From Roseibium sp. Sym1 (lineage in GTDB: Bacteria; Pseudomonadota; Alphaproteobacteria; Rhizobiales; Stappiaceae), in assembly GCF_027359675.1 (NCBI RefSeq), contig NZ_CP114786.1:4438501-4502500 (forward strand): a stretch of DNA of 64,000 nucleotides. Reading direction: 5' to 3'. Made by a program: the position numbers and the translations under genes. Below are positions 19,590-27,961 of this stretch, in pieces. The notes beneath the pieces are model-generated. The model saw nothing but the letters and a program-made list of their open reading frames with translations. It was not told the origin of the DNA and did not search any database. The first letter of the stretch is position 1; every line of letters begins with the position of its first letter.

Positions 19590-19653
19590 GCGGCAGAATT
19601 CCAAGACCTTGGCAAAATTATAGTGAACCGATCGTTAAGTCTTTGATGTCAGG

Positions 19654-20844
19654 ATGAGACTCGACATTTGGGAAGATCGTTTTACTGCCATGACCCGACA
19701 CGACATTCTGAACCTGAACAATGACGATGCGCGTCCCCTGGATATCCAGGCTGCACAGGATTTCGCGGAGCGCTGTTTGGCCGCTGATGAAGGCAGCCAG
19801 GAACGGACCAGCATGGCAGCGGCACTGACAATTCTTCTCGACGATCCAAGCCGGGCAGTGCGCAAGGCGATTGCCAAAGTGCTGTGCGCGAGCCCCCGCG
19901 CACCGGGCCACGTCATCCGCTGTCTGGCCAGCGATGTCGATGAAGTCGCTCTGCCCGTTCTGAGCGCTTCTCCGATACTCTCCGAGGTCGAGCTGGTCGA
20001 TCTCATGGCCGAAGGCAGCGATGCGGTTCAATGCGCGATTGCCTCGCGGGCGGGGTTGCAGGCGTCTGTCTGTGCAGCGATCTGCGAGGTCGGCTGCGAG
20101 GCGGCCTGCAGGCGGCTTCTTGAGAACGGAAGCGCGCGCGTGCTGCAATCCTCGCTGCTGCGTCTTGCCCAGCGGTTCGAGGACCGTCCCGATCTGTGCG
20201 ATCAGCTCCTGAAGACACGGGATCTGCCGCTTGTCACGCGGTTTCAGCTGCTGATGCGGCTGGCCGAGAACCTGGACGACCATCCGATCGTGCTTGAACG
20301 TATCCCGGAAAACCGGCGTGAAACCTTTCTCAGCGACGCGGAGGACAAGGTCGTCCTGCGGCTGGCTCTCGAGGCGGGCGATGACGACCTCACCGGGTTT
20401 GTCGAGCATTTGCGGCTCAGCGGCAAGCTGACCACCCGGCTGCTGCTGCGGGCGGTCTGCTGCGGCCGGCTTCGTTTCTTCGCGGCCTCCCTGGCCAATC
20501 TCGGCCAGGTGCCCCTGCCGCGTCTTTGCAAGCTGCTGATCACGGTCCGCCGGTCTGCTCTTCAGGCGATTCTCAGAAAGGCCGGTCTGCCCTTGCGCGC
20601 CCACCAGGCATTCCTGCTGGCCATCGATATCGCCCGGCAGGCCGATGCGGATTTCACCTATGACCTGCCGCTGGATGAAGCCCGTATGCTGACCGAAACG
20701 CTGCTGTCGGAAATGCAGGACGGAGCCCTTGGCGGCGACGAGGACGTGGTCGCTTTCCTGCGCCGCTTTGCGATTGACGTTGCGCGGCTGGAAGCACGCC
20801 TCCTGGTCAAGAACAGCGGCCTTCAGGTGACGGCTGCTGCCTGA
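19654..20844 (+). CDS. DUF2336-type protein
   Basis: 396-residue all-helical protein resembling the DUF2336 family common in alphaproteobacteria: HEAT-like helices such as DDPSRAVRKAIAKVL and APGHVIRCLASDVDEVALPVL. Function unknown; it is predicted cytoplasmic. Starts at 19654 and 19690 are both possible; neither has a strong site. Just upstream, TGAA-N7-TTAA (19624-19638) is a one-mismatch CtrA-type box, mirroring the box before the transglycosylase. It lies 64 bases after that gene. Confidence 0.75.
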   Translation: MRLDIWEDRFTAMTRHDILNLNNDDARPLDIQAAQDFAERCLAADEGSQERTSMAAALTILLDDPSRAVRKAIAKVLCASPRAPGHVIRCLASDVDEVALPVLSASPILSEVELVDLMAEGSDAVQCAIASRAGLQASVCAAICEVGCEAACRRLLENGSARVLQSSLLRLAQRFEDRPDLCDQLLKTRDLPLVTRFQLLMRLAENLDDHPIVLERIPENRRETFLSDAEDKVVLRLALEAGDDDLTGFVEHLRLSGKLTTRLLLRAVCCGRLRFFAASLANLGQVPLPRLCKLLITVRRSALQAILRKAGLPLRAHQAFLLAIDIARQADADFTYDLPLDEARMLTETLLSEMQDGALGGDEDVVAFLRRFAIDVARLEARLLVKNSGLQVTAAA

Positions 20845-20875
20845 GGCATGAGCTTTTGGGTCAGGCGCTTCAGTC

Positions 20876-21388
20876 ACCTCTCCCGGTGGGAGAGGTCGGA
20901 CCGAAGGTCCGGGTGAGGGGGCAGACTTTCCATTGTCTCCCGGGCGTTTGTTCCCTCACCCCAGCCCTCTCCCAACGGGAGAGGGAGTTAAGCAGTGCCA
21001 TTTTCAGAGCGCTTTTGCTTATTGGGCAAAGTGTCCGCAATTGGCCTCACCCGTTTCGGCAGACACCCATGTTACCTCTCCCTGTGGGAGAGGTCGGACC
21101 GCAGGTCCGGGTGATGGGGCAGACTTTTCTGTCTCACCCGGGCGTTTGTTCCCTCACCCCAGCCCTCTCCCAACGGGAGAGGGAGTTAAGCAGTGCCATT
21201 TTCAGAGCGCTTTTGCTTATTGGGCAAAGTGTCCGCAATTGGCCTCACCCGTTTCGGCAGACACCCATGCTACCTCTCCCTGTGGGAGAGGTCGGACCGA
21301 AGGTCCGGGTGAGGGGGCAGACTTTCCATTGTCTCCCGGGCGTTTGTTCCCTCACCCCAGCCCTCTCCCAATGGGAGAGGGGGCTAAG
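20876..21388. repeat. 198-bp tandem repeat array (about 2.6 copies) with internal inverted repeats
   Basis: The unit beginning ACCTCTCCC-TGTGGGAGAGG recurs at 20876, 21074 and 21272, exactly 198 bases apart; the third copy ends at about 21388. The second half of the unit (from CGTTTGTTCCC) is identical between copies 1 and 2, while the first half has a few substitutions. Each unit has two hairpins, CCTCTCC/GGAGAGG and CCCTCTCCCAACGGGAGAGGG. Such hairpin-rich intergenic elements are common in this group. The period is a multiple of three, so two spurious long open frames run through it; no protein is called. Confidence 0.92.
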
Positions 21389-21441
21389 CCGTGCGACTTG
21401 CCGTCTCCGTTCTTCGTTGAAAGTGGGGGCTGGCACAGACT

Positions 21442-21801
21442 TCATTTTCTTCTGTTGAGGTGTGCCAGGATATCTTCCAGCACGTTTTCTAATTTCTGCA
21501 AAATTTCCGAATTCCAGTAACGAATGACCCGATAGCCGCAATTTTCCAAAATCTCGGTTCTTGCCAGATCGGCCCGGATGTTTTCTGCGTGCGGTCCACC
21601 ATCCAGTTCGACAATCAGTTTCGCGTCATGACACAGGAAGTCGACAACAAACCGGTCGACAGGCACTTGTCGCCGGAATTTCCGTCCGTCTAGTTGACGG
21701 TCACGAAGCCTGTACCACAACCGCTTTTCTGGCTCGGTTGAGCGTCTGCGCAGGGATCTGGTGACTGACATGGAAACACACAACGAGCTTTGTTTTTTCA
21801 T
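21442..21801 (-). CDS. DUF559 (Vsr-like) endonuclease domain protein
   Basis: 119 residues, or 109 from the internal ATG at 21771, which gives the usual family N-terminus before EKRLW. Core motifs of the Vsr/PD-(D/E)XK-like DUF559 fold are present: EKRLWYRLRDRQL, KFRRQVPVDRFVVDF, LIVELDGGPH and the C-terminal GYRVIRYWNSEI. It is predicted to be a DNA endonuclease, but targets of this family are not established. The gene lies immediately beside the 198-bp repeat array and ends about 50 bases from it. No partner methylase is adjacent. Confidence 0.8.
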   Translation of the reverse strand: MKKQSSLCVSMSVTRSLRRRSTEPEKRLWYRLRDRQLDGRKFRRQVPVDRFVVDFLCHDAKLIVELDGGPHAENIRADLARTEILENCGYRVIRYWNSEILQKLENVLEDILAHLNRRK

Positions 21802-21982
21802 TCGGCGTATTTGCGCCGGCCGCTCTCACGACGAGATGCGACTATCATTTTCATTGTAAGTCATCAGAAATCAATCAGAAGTAGAATTTTCAGGTATGTT
21901 GTTTGCGTCATTGCGAAGGCAAAGCGAGAGCCGCTGCAAATGTCAGCAGTGAAAGATGTTCAGGGAAACCGACAGAAAGCCC

Positions 21983-22507
21983 TCAGGCCTCTTCGTCCTT
22001 TTTCGGAAACTGGGCCAGATAGGCGTCGGTGACGTCCTGAAGGGTGTCGAGCAATTCGACCCCGGTCTTGTTGGCTTCGTCCTTGGCGCCTTCCATGACC
22101 ATCGCGCGGATGGCTTCCACGTAGCGTGCGGCGAGTTCGAGCGGCAGCTTGTCCGGGGAGGGAATGTTCTCGATGAGCTTGCAGAAACCGGCCGCGACCT
22201 GGCCGACCAGCGGGAACCCGAGGGTCAGCGCCTGTCCCTTGATGTTGTGGGCGGCCTGGTAGAGGGTTGCCAGCCTGTCCTCGGAAAGCCCGTCGATCCG
22301 GATGGCTTCCCAGGCGCTGGTTAGATCCTTCGACTCGTTTTCCATCCAGTTGCCGAAATGCGACGACAACCGTTGCAGCGCGGCTTCCGCCGCCTTGACG
22401 GGATCGAATTTCTTGGCTTCGCGGGGGGAAAGTTCGCGGACCTTCGAACGCAGATCGGTCGGTGGGGTCAAGAACTCGTACTCCTGATCCTTGGATGTAT
22501 CTGCCAT
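21983..22507 (-). CDS. Hpt-domain phosphotransfer protein
   Basis: 174 residues from ATG 22507. The phosphotransfer histidine is in AAHNIKGQAL (about residue 82), followed by VGQVAAGFCKLIE, the standard Hpt helix pair. Stand-alone Hpt proteins shuttle phosphate between hybrid kinases and response regulators; no kinase is nearby, so the partner is elsewhere. It lies downstream of nadK on the same strand with about 100 bases between. Confidence 0.85.
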   Translation of the reverse strand: MADTSKDQEYEFLTPPTDLRSKVRELSPREAKKFDPVKAAEAALQRLSSHFGNWMENESKDLTSAWEAIRIDGLSEDRLATLYQAAHNIKGQALTLGFPLVGQVAAGFCKLIENIPSPDKLPLELAARYVEAIRAMVMEGAKDEANKTGVELLDTLQDVTDAYLAQFPKKDEEA

Positions 22508-22607
22508 GTTCAAAGGTGCCCTCGTCTCCTGGCGCAGCATGCAACTTCTGCGAGGGCATTATGGGCATTCATGTTTAACAGGGCGTTTCCGAAAAATTCA
22601 TTCGAAA

Positions 22608-23420
22608 CTAATAGCGGAACATTTCCGTCAGGATGCGCTCGTCCCAGCCATGGTCGCTGTCGAACATGATCACGCCCTGCGTGTCGCTCGATTCGCGAAC
22701 CGTGACATGGGTAACCCGGCGGATCTCCGTGTGATCCGCCGAGGCGCTGACCGGGCGCTTGGCGGCATCGAGGATCTCGATGTCGACACGGGCCCAGTTC
22801 GGCAGCAGCGCGCCGCGCCAGCGCCGTGGCCGGAAGGCGCTGATCGGGGTCAGGGCGAGGAGCTGCGCCGTGATCGGCAGGATCGGACCATGGGCCGACA
22901 GGTTGTAGGCCGTGCTGCCCGCGGGCGTTGCAACGATGATGCCGTCGCAGATGAGTTCCTCAAGACGGACCCTGCCGTCGACGGAGATCCTCAGCCGGGC
23001 CGCCTGCGACGTCTGCCGCAACAGGGAGACCTCGTTGATCGCAAGGGCCTTGTGGTTGTTTCCGTCCTCGTCGGTCGCGGTCATTTCCAGCGGCCGGATC
23101 GTGGTGGTATCCGCCTTGGCGAGCCGTTCCTTGAGGTCGTTGTCGCGGTACTCGTTCATCAGGAAGCCGACCGAGCCCCGATTCATGCCGTAGATCGGCT
23201 TGCCGCTGCCCATGAAGCGGTGCAGCGTCTGCAGCATCAGGCCGTCGCCGCCAAGCGCCACGATCACGTCGGCATCGGCGGCGGGCACGTTGCCGTAGCG
23301 ATGGGAAAGCTCCAGACGCGCCTTCTGGGCTTCGTCGGTGTCGCTGGCGACAAAGGCGATCCTTTCGGTCGAAACCGGCTGGTAGTGTTCGGCGTCTGGC
23401 AAGGGCGGGGATTGGTTCAT
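22608..23420 (-). CDS. nadK: NAD kinase
   Basis: Phosphorylates NAD to NADP. 270 residues. GGDG motif in [11 protein letters not shown] (about residues 54-64), [10 protein letters not shown], and [15 protein letters not shown] (about 158-172) are diagnostic. Full length for the bacterial family. The two ends look normal, and it may be co-transcribed with the Hpt gene downstream. Confidence 0.96.
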   Translation of the reverse strand: MNQSPPLPDAEHYQPVSTERIAFVASDTDEAQKARLELSHRYGNVPAADADVIVALGGDGLMLQTLHRFMGSGKPIYGMNRGSVGFLMNEYRDNDLKERLAKADTTTIRPLEMTATDEDGNNHKALAINEVSLLRQTSQAARLRISVDGRVRLEELICDGIIVATPAGSTAYNLSAHGPILPITAQLLALTPISAFRPRRWRGALLPNWARVDIEILDAAKRPVSASADHTEIRRVTHVTVRESSDTQGVIMFDSDHGWDERILTEMFRY

Positions 23421-23605
23421 GGCCTGCGGCGTAGTCCTCTGACGCTCCAGCCCGGACAGGGCAATCGGAGGGCACCATAACCGGGCTTGCCGCGGAGGGG
23501 CAGCGAAAAGTTCATGAATTGATTGAAAGAACCTCGGAAGCTGCGTTATTGCTATTCCGTATTTTCAACAATGACTATGCAACCGACCAAAGGATTTGAT
23601 CCTCG

Positions 23606-23896
23606 ATGAGCTACAAAGAAACGCTTCCTGTCTGGTGGAGCATATTCTGGCGGTTCTGTCTGGTCTGGATCGTGCTATCGACGGCGTTGGGTTTTGTTTT
23701 TGTTTGGAATTCCGGATTTTGGAATATGGAGTTTTGGGAAACTGGTGACCTTCAAAAATTTAAGGAGCATTCCGAGTCCATTCTGAACTCACTGATGTTC
23801 ACAGTGGTGTCGCCAGTTTTGGATCTTGTGCTCGTCGTGCTGGTATCGTTGTGGGCGGTTCGAGCAGGTTTGAAGAAGCACAATCTGCAAAGGTGA
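23606..23896 (+). CDS. Small membrane protein of unknown function
   Basis: 96 residues with two predicted membrane spans (about 10-33, FWRFCLVWIVLSTALGFVF, and 64-88, MFTVVSPVLDLVLVVLVSL) and a tryptophan- and glutamate-rich loop between. AGGA lies some distance before the ATG. The local DNA is visibly AT-richer than the flanking housekeeping genes. No family is recognised; one of three small genes in the same patch. Confidence 0.55.
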   Translation: MSYKETLPVWWSIFWRFCLVWIVLSTALGFVFVWNSGFWNMEFWETGDLQKFKEHSESILNSLMFTVVSPVLDLVLVVLVSLWAVRAGLKKHNLQR

Positions 23897-23946
23897 GCTG
23901 TCCAAATTATTGCGAGTTCATCTGACAGCTGGGCCGGAGGTCCGCA

Positions 23947-24138
23947 ATGAGAATACTTGTTTTTGAAGAAGGCCGGGCAGCGGAGAGAAACAGTCATGGT
24001 GTTTTTCTCGTGCGTAAACCCGATGAACACGGCGACAAGATCCTTTTTTATTGCGACGAGTGGATGTGGCTTTGGGACGAGGTTGACAATGTGGGGGATC
24101 CAAAGCGCGCTTGGTGCGAAGGGGCAGCGAAAATTTGA
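23947..24138 (+). CDS. Small hypothetical protein
   Basis: 63 residues preceded by GGAGG seven bases before the ATG, the main support. The product is soluble, acidic and tryptophan-rich (DEWMWLWDEV). No known family is seen. Overlapping frames on both strands exist, so the call is uncertain. Confidence 0.45.
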   Translation: MRILVFEEGRAAERNSHGVFLVRKPDEHGDKILFYCDEWMWLWDEVDNVGDPKRAWCEGAAKI

Positions 24139-24313
24139 TTGTGTGGTTGAATGGGAGCGGTAAGCACGCAATTTGAGCTTGCTTCTTCTCAATCGGCTGT
24201 TCATGAGACTAAGCTGACGATCTGTGTGTTTTCTGATTTGAACGCACCGACGGGACTCAAAAAAAGAACACTACGTTTTCGTTTTATGTGCTGCAAAAGG
24301 AGCAATAAGTCAG

Positions 24314-24571
24314 TTGAAAAAGCTGAGTAGAAAGTCGAGGTTTTTTGCGCTTTTGGATACTTCGAAGTTCTGGTTCTTCGTGTACTGGTTTATTTTTACG
24401 GCAATGCTCTGGCATTCTAACGGACATGAGCTTTCTGATTTTTCACAGCTTCTGGTATTGATACCATACGCAATTCTTTCCGGCTTCATGTCGGCCCTAG
24501 TGGTACTTCGTCTTTACACTAGAGGTCATTTTGAAAACGACGATGACCTTAAAAAGAAACCGGGTAAGTGA
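24314..24571 (+). CDS. Small membrane protein of unknown function (TTG start)
   Basis: 85 residues with two hydrophobic segments (FWFFVYWFIFTAMLW, about 19-33; LLVLIPYAILSGFMSALVVL, about 46-65) and a lysine-rich C-terminus. The start is TTG at 24314, with AAAGGAG about 12 bases upstream, rather far. It lies in AT-rich DNA next to two other unknown small genes and its base composition differs from its neighbours. Could be acquired DNA. Confidence 0.5.
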   Translation: MKKLSRKSRFFALLDTSKFWFFVYWFIFTAMLWHSNGHELSDFSQLLVLIPYAILSGFMSALVVLRLYTRGHFENDDDLKKKPGK

Positions 24572-24582
24572 AGCGCAGTCGC

Positions 24583-25404
24583 TTAGTCACTCTCTTCATC
24601 CGACAACCTTAGCCCAGGCACTTCAGCCGCCGTAGATACTCCACAACTCGCGTTCCCCACCAACTCCTGCCATTCAAAAAACGGCACGATCGCCGAGCGG
24701 ACGTCGTCGATCTTGGCCGACATCACCCCGGCAACGCGCAGCCCGTCCGGCGTCTCGACCAGAAGCGGTCCGCCCGAGGCGCCGGCTTCCGAGGCGCAGT
24801 CCGTGACCCAGGCGTCTTCGGCGGTGCCCATAACCTTGCAGGCCTCCACCACCGTCGGCAGGAAGCGGCGGCTGCGGCGGTAGCCGACGGACTTGAAACG
24901 GGTGTCCTTGGTCAGGATCGCGGCTTCTTCCAGGGTCAGGGCGGGCACCGGTGTCAGCGTGCTCGGCTCCTTCAGGACGATCAGGCCGACATCGTCATGG
25001 ACGTTGCGCAGTTTCGGCTTCAGCCGGGGAACGTAGTCCTTTGCGGTGAAAATACAGGCGGGTTCCAGGCGGGCGGAATAGTCCTCCCGGCGGACGCCGG
25101 CGACAAACACCAGGTCGTCGACCGGGAAGGGCTTCAGGGTTTTCTTGTTGTAGAGGCAATGCGCGGCGGTGAGCACGAGCGTCGGCGCGATCAGCGTGCC
25201 GGTGCACATGGAGGTCGAGCGGTAACCGGCGACATTGACCCGGCCGATGGACGGCCAGGGAGCGTCCGTGCTGTCGATGACTTTCAGTTCGGCGGCGGCC
25301 ACCGGCGCAGCGGCGGCTGCCGCCAGGAACATCAGGCCAAGTGTCCGGCGGCGCAGCCGCGCCGGCCTGAGGGAGTGTCCCGGTTGCTTGGTATGTGGCT
25401 GCAT
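24583..25404 (-). CDS. Trypsin-like (S1) serine protease
   Basis: 273 residues, secreted: the arginine-rich N-terminus leads to a signal (LGLMFLAAAAAAPVAAA, ending about residue 38). Catalytic triad: His82 in LTAAHC, Asp138 in HDDVGLIVL, Ser210 in GASGGP. The residue before the serine is Ala, not the usual Asp (GDSGGP), which may alter activity or zymogen activation. Four or more cysteines could form disulfides. No PDZ domain, so not a DegP type. It converges with the small membrane gene at 24314. Confidence 0.88.
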   Translation of the reverse strand: MQPHTKQPGHSLRPARLRRRTLGLMFLAAAAAAPVAAAELKVIDSTDAPWPSIGRVNVAGYRSTSMCTGTLIAPTLVLTAAHCLYNKKTLKPFPVDDLVFVAGVRREDYSARLEPACIFTAKDYVPRLKPKLRNVHDDVGLIVLKEPSTLTPVPALTLEEAAILTKDTRFKSVGYRRSRRFLPTVVEACKVMGTAEDAWVTDCASEAGASGGPLLVETPDGLRVAGVMSAKIDDVRSAIVPFFEWQELVGNASCGVSTAAEVPGLRLSDEESD

Positions 25405-25513
25405 GACCCAAGGTATCCTTACCGGGAGCCATTGTCCCGGAGAGCGTTTAACGGGACCTGAAGGCCGAGGGTGAAACCGGCGTCACGTCGGCGTTGCGCC
25501 GGGCACCGCAGCA

Positions 25514-26935
25514 TCAGCCCCGGCTTGCCGCCAGCGCGGCCACGGGTGCTGCGGCAACGCCGGTTTTTTCAAGGTGATGCGCCACCCGCAGGGCCAGGTC
25601 CTCGCGCCAGGCGGGGGCAATCACCTGCACGCCGATCGGCAGATTTGCGCCTTCCAGCCAGACAGGCACCGTCACCGCAGGCAGGCCGATATAGGAGATC
25701 GGTTGCGTGAACAGTCCGATATTCGGCCGGGCCGGCATGGTTTCCCCGTTGATGGTGAAGGTTTTTGTGCCGGACGGCAGCGCATGGAAGGGTGTTGCGG
25801 GCGCCAGCAGGATATCGACCTTCTCGAAGATCTTGCGGAAGAGATCGCGGAACCAGCTGCGGAAACGCTGCGCCTGCTGGACCCAGACCGCGGGCACCAT
25901 GGTGCCGGCCAGGAACCGGTCGCGGGTCTCCGGGTCGAAGTCGCCGGGGCGTTCGATGATGCGTTTCAGGTGCAGGCTGGAACCTTCCGCCGCGGTGATG
26001 ACATAGGCGGCGGCCCGGGCACGGGCGGCTTCCGGAATGTCGATCTCCCTACCGGCGCCAAGTGCGCTGGCGACCAGGTCCGTGGCGTTCAGCGCCTCCG
26101 GCAGGGCCTTTTCCCTGAAGTATCCCCCCGCCACGGCAATGCGAAGCTGGCCGATACCCTCCTCGAGGCGCGCATGGGTTTCGATTTCCGGATGCGAGGA
26201 CTGCGCCGGGTCGAGCGGATCGTGCCCCTGCAACACGTCGAAGATCAGCGCCAGGTCCCCGGCGGATCGTGTGAGTGGGCCCAGATGGTCCAGGCTGCCG
26301 ACAAAGGGATAGGTGCCGGCCCGGCTGAGACGGCCATAGGTCGGTTTCAGGCCGAAGAGGCCGCAGAAGGATGCGGGGACGCGGATGGACCCGTTGGTGT
26401 CCGAGCCCATGGCGAGCGGCACCATGCCGGCCGCGGCGGCGGCCGCGGAGCCGGACGAGGATCCGCCTGTCATGCGGCTGGTGTCATGCGGATTGCGGCA
26501 GATGCCGTCATGGGCGCTTTCGCCGGTGAAGTCATAGGCGTATTCGCCCATATGCGTGGCGCCGACCAGGACCGCACCGGCCTCCCTGAGCCGCCGGACC
26601 AGGGTGGCGTCGGCAACAGCCGCCGGGTTTTCGCCGTTGATCTTCGCGCCGGCCCGGGTTGTCAGGCCTTCGATGTCATAGAGGTTCTTGACGGCGTAAG
26701 GCACGCCTGCCAACGGCAGGTGGCGGCCTTCGGCGCGCGCGTCGTCGACCGCGCCCGCTTCCTCAAGGGCGCGTTCAGAGACGACTTCGGTGAAGGCGTT
26801 CACCTTCGGATTGAGCTTCTCGATCGATTGCAGGGCCGCGCAGGCGACTTCCAGGGCCTTGACATCGCCACCGGTGACGGCGGCAGCCGTTTGCGCGGCG
26901 GTCCAGCCGCGCATGTCCGCGTCAGGCCCGCTCAT
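25514..26935 (-). CDS. AtzE-like amidase (amidase signature family)
   Basis: 473 residues from ATG 26935. The Ser-cisSer-Lys triad is visible: Lys in GVPYAVKNLYD (about residue 76), cis-Ser and Ser in GGSSSGSAAAAAAG (about 154-167). The family includes AtzE-type biuret/ureide hydrolases, and the small protein immediately upstream resembles AtzG. Its start overlaps that gene's stop as ATGA, as in known AtzG-AtzE pairs. Its substrate (for example 1-carboxybiuret or another ureide) is inferred from the pairing only. It lies divergent from nasTS, consistent with nitrogen scavenging. Confidence 0.85.
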   Translation of the reverse strand: MSGPDADMRGWTAAQTAAAVTGGDVKALEVACAALQSIEKLNPKVNAFTEVVSERALEEAGAVDDARAEGRHLPLAGVPYAVKNLYDIEGLTTRAGAKINGENPAAVADATLVRRLREAGAVLVGATHMGEYAYDFTGESAHDGICRNPHDTSRMTGGSSSGSAAAAAAGMVPLAMGSDTNGSIRVPASFCGLFGLKPTYGRLSRAGTYPFVGSLDHLGPLTRSAGDLALIFDVLQGHDPLDPAQSSHPEIETHARLEEGIGQLRIAVAGGYFREKALPEALNATDLVASALGAGREIDIPEAARARAAAYVITAAEGSSLHLKRIIERPGDFDPETRDRFLAGTMVPAVWVQQAQRFRSWFRDLFRKIFEKVDILLAPATPFHALPSGTKTFTINGETMPARPNIGLFTQPISYIGLPAVTVPVWLEGANLPIGVQVIAPAWREDLALRVAHHLEKTGVAAAPVAALAASRG

Positions 26936-27117
26936 GGCTTGAAGACCGGTGCGGCTTCGACATCGTCTTCCAGGGGGAAGTCGAGCACCTGTTCGGCCGC
27001 CTTCTCGATCGCTGTGACATGCATCTCGACGACCGGGCGCCAGTCGTCCTCGATGGTCAGCCCCATGACGGTTTCCATATGCGCAACATGCTGGTCCGCC
27101 TTGAACGGGTTCGGCAT
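26932..27117 (-). CDS. AtzG-like (DUF4089) small partner of the amidase
   Basis: 61 residues, too short for many gene finders. GGACAGGACA precedes the ATG at 27117. The protein is helical and acidic (VMGLTIEDDWRPVVEMHV), like the AtzG/DUF4089 family that forms a complex with AtzE. Its stop overlaps the amidase start by ATGA, so they are translationally coupled. Divergent from nasT. Confidence 0.8.
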   Translation of the reverse strand: MPNPFKADQHVAHMETVMGLTIEDDWRPVVEMHVTAIEKAAEQVLDFPLEDDVEAAPVFKP

Positions 27118-27315
27118 TGTCCTGTCCTTCTCCTGGATACTCCCTGCCGCATCTTTCTGAGCGCAGGCGGCCGTGTCCAGTGCAGTTTCCGTTCGCGGCG
27201 GTCCTGAACGGCAATTGATCATAGAGACAGGCCTGAGCAGAACGCCGCTGTGAATAGTCATGCTGCGACGCAGCAAAAAGATTGCATAAAAAATAGCCCT
27301 GCGCATAATGGCGGC
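27118..27315. promoter_or_regulatory. Divergent promoter region between the amidase pair and nasT
   Basis: 198 bases. A 15-base perfect inverted repeat TGCTGCG-A-CGCAGCA (27261-27275) is followed by an A-rich stretch and lies about 40 bases before the nasT ATG. It could be an operator, or a hairpin in the nasT leader. NtrC sites would read TGCAC-N7-GTGCA, which this is not. No sigma-54 -24/-12 box was recognised here. Confidence 0.45.
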
Positions 27316-27903
27316 ATGAGCGACGAGCTTTCCATACTGGTCATCGACGACAACAAGATCCGTGCTTCCATCATCGAGCAGGGCCTGCGCGATGCGGGGC
27401 ACGAAAAGGTGATTCTGGTGGACCAGATGGACTGGCTGGTGCGCCAGATTTCCGAGATCAATCCGGACGTGATCGTCATCGATCTGGAGAACCCCAATCG
27501 TGACCAGCTGGAGCACATGTTCCAGGTCAGCCGGGCCGTCCGGCGTCCGATTGCCATGTTCGTCGACAAGGCGGACAGCCATTCCATCGAGGCCGCCGTC
27601 GATGCCGGCGTGTCCGCCTATATCGTCGACGGACTGAAACGCGAGCGGGTGAAGTCGATCCTCGACATGGCCATCAGCCGTTTCCGGGCGTTCTCCAGGC
27701 TGTCCGAGGAGCTTGAAGAGGTGCGCACCGAACTTGCCGACAGAAAGACCATCGACCGCGCAAAGGGCATCCTGATGAGGTCCAAGGGCCTTTCGGAGCA
27801 GGAAGCCTACGACTTGCTGCGGCGTACCGCCATGAATCAGAGCCGGAAAATCATCGATGTTGCCCAAAGCCTGGTGATCGCCAGCGGATTGTTGGGAGAC
27901 TGA
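27316..27903 (+). CDS. nasT: NasT, ANTAR-domain transcription antiterminator
   Basis: 195-residue response-regulator-like RNA-binding protein. Receiver-like domain at residues 1-120 (SILVIDDNKIRAS, VIVIDLENP); ANTAR domain at about 135-190 (RKTIDRAKGILMRSKGLSEQ, then MNQSRKIID). In the established system NasT binds a two-hairpin leader RNA and prevents termination, and is held inactive by NasS without nitrate or nitrite. The start at 27316 is chosen because the longer GTG start at 27250 falls in the palindrome region. It precedes nasS by 58 bases and the target leader lies at 29266-29380. Confidence 0.93.
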   Translation: MSDELSILVIDDNKIRASIIEQGLRDAGHEKVILVDQMDWLVRQISEINPDVIVIDLENPNRDQLEHMFQVSRAVRRPIAMFVDKADSHSIEAAVDAGVSAYIVDGLKRERVKSILDMAISRFRAFSRLSEELEEVRTELADRKTIDRAKGILMRSKGLSEQEAYDLLRRTAMNQSRKIIDVAQSLVIASGLLGD

Positions 27904-27961
27904 CGATGATAAATCACAAGACCGGTCGGGGCGGGGCGGCCAAGCAGGGGACGGGAGCATA

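Noticed and set aside
20856..21520. Two long overlapping open frames of 195-200 residues with 66-residue repeats.
   Set aside because: They are read-through of the 198-bp repeat, whose period is a multiple of three. The peptides resemble translated palindromic elements, and no ribosome site or family is present.
23752..24204. 150-residue frame on the minus strand across the small-gene patch.
   Set aside because: No site or family, and it overlaps better-supported plus-strand frames.
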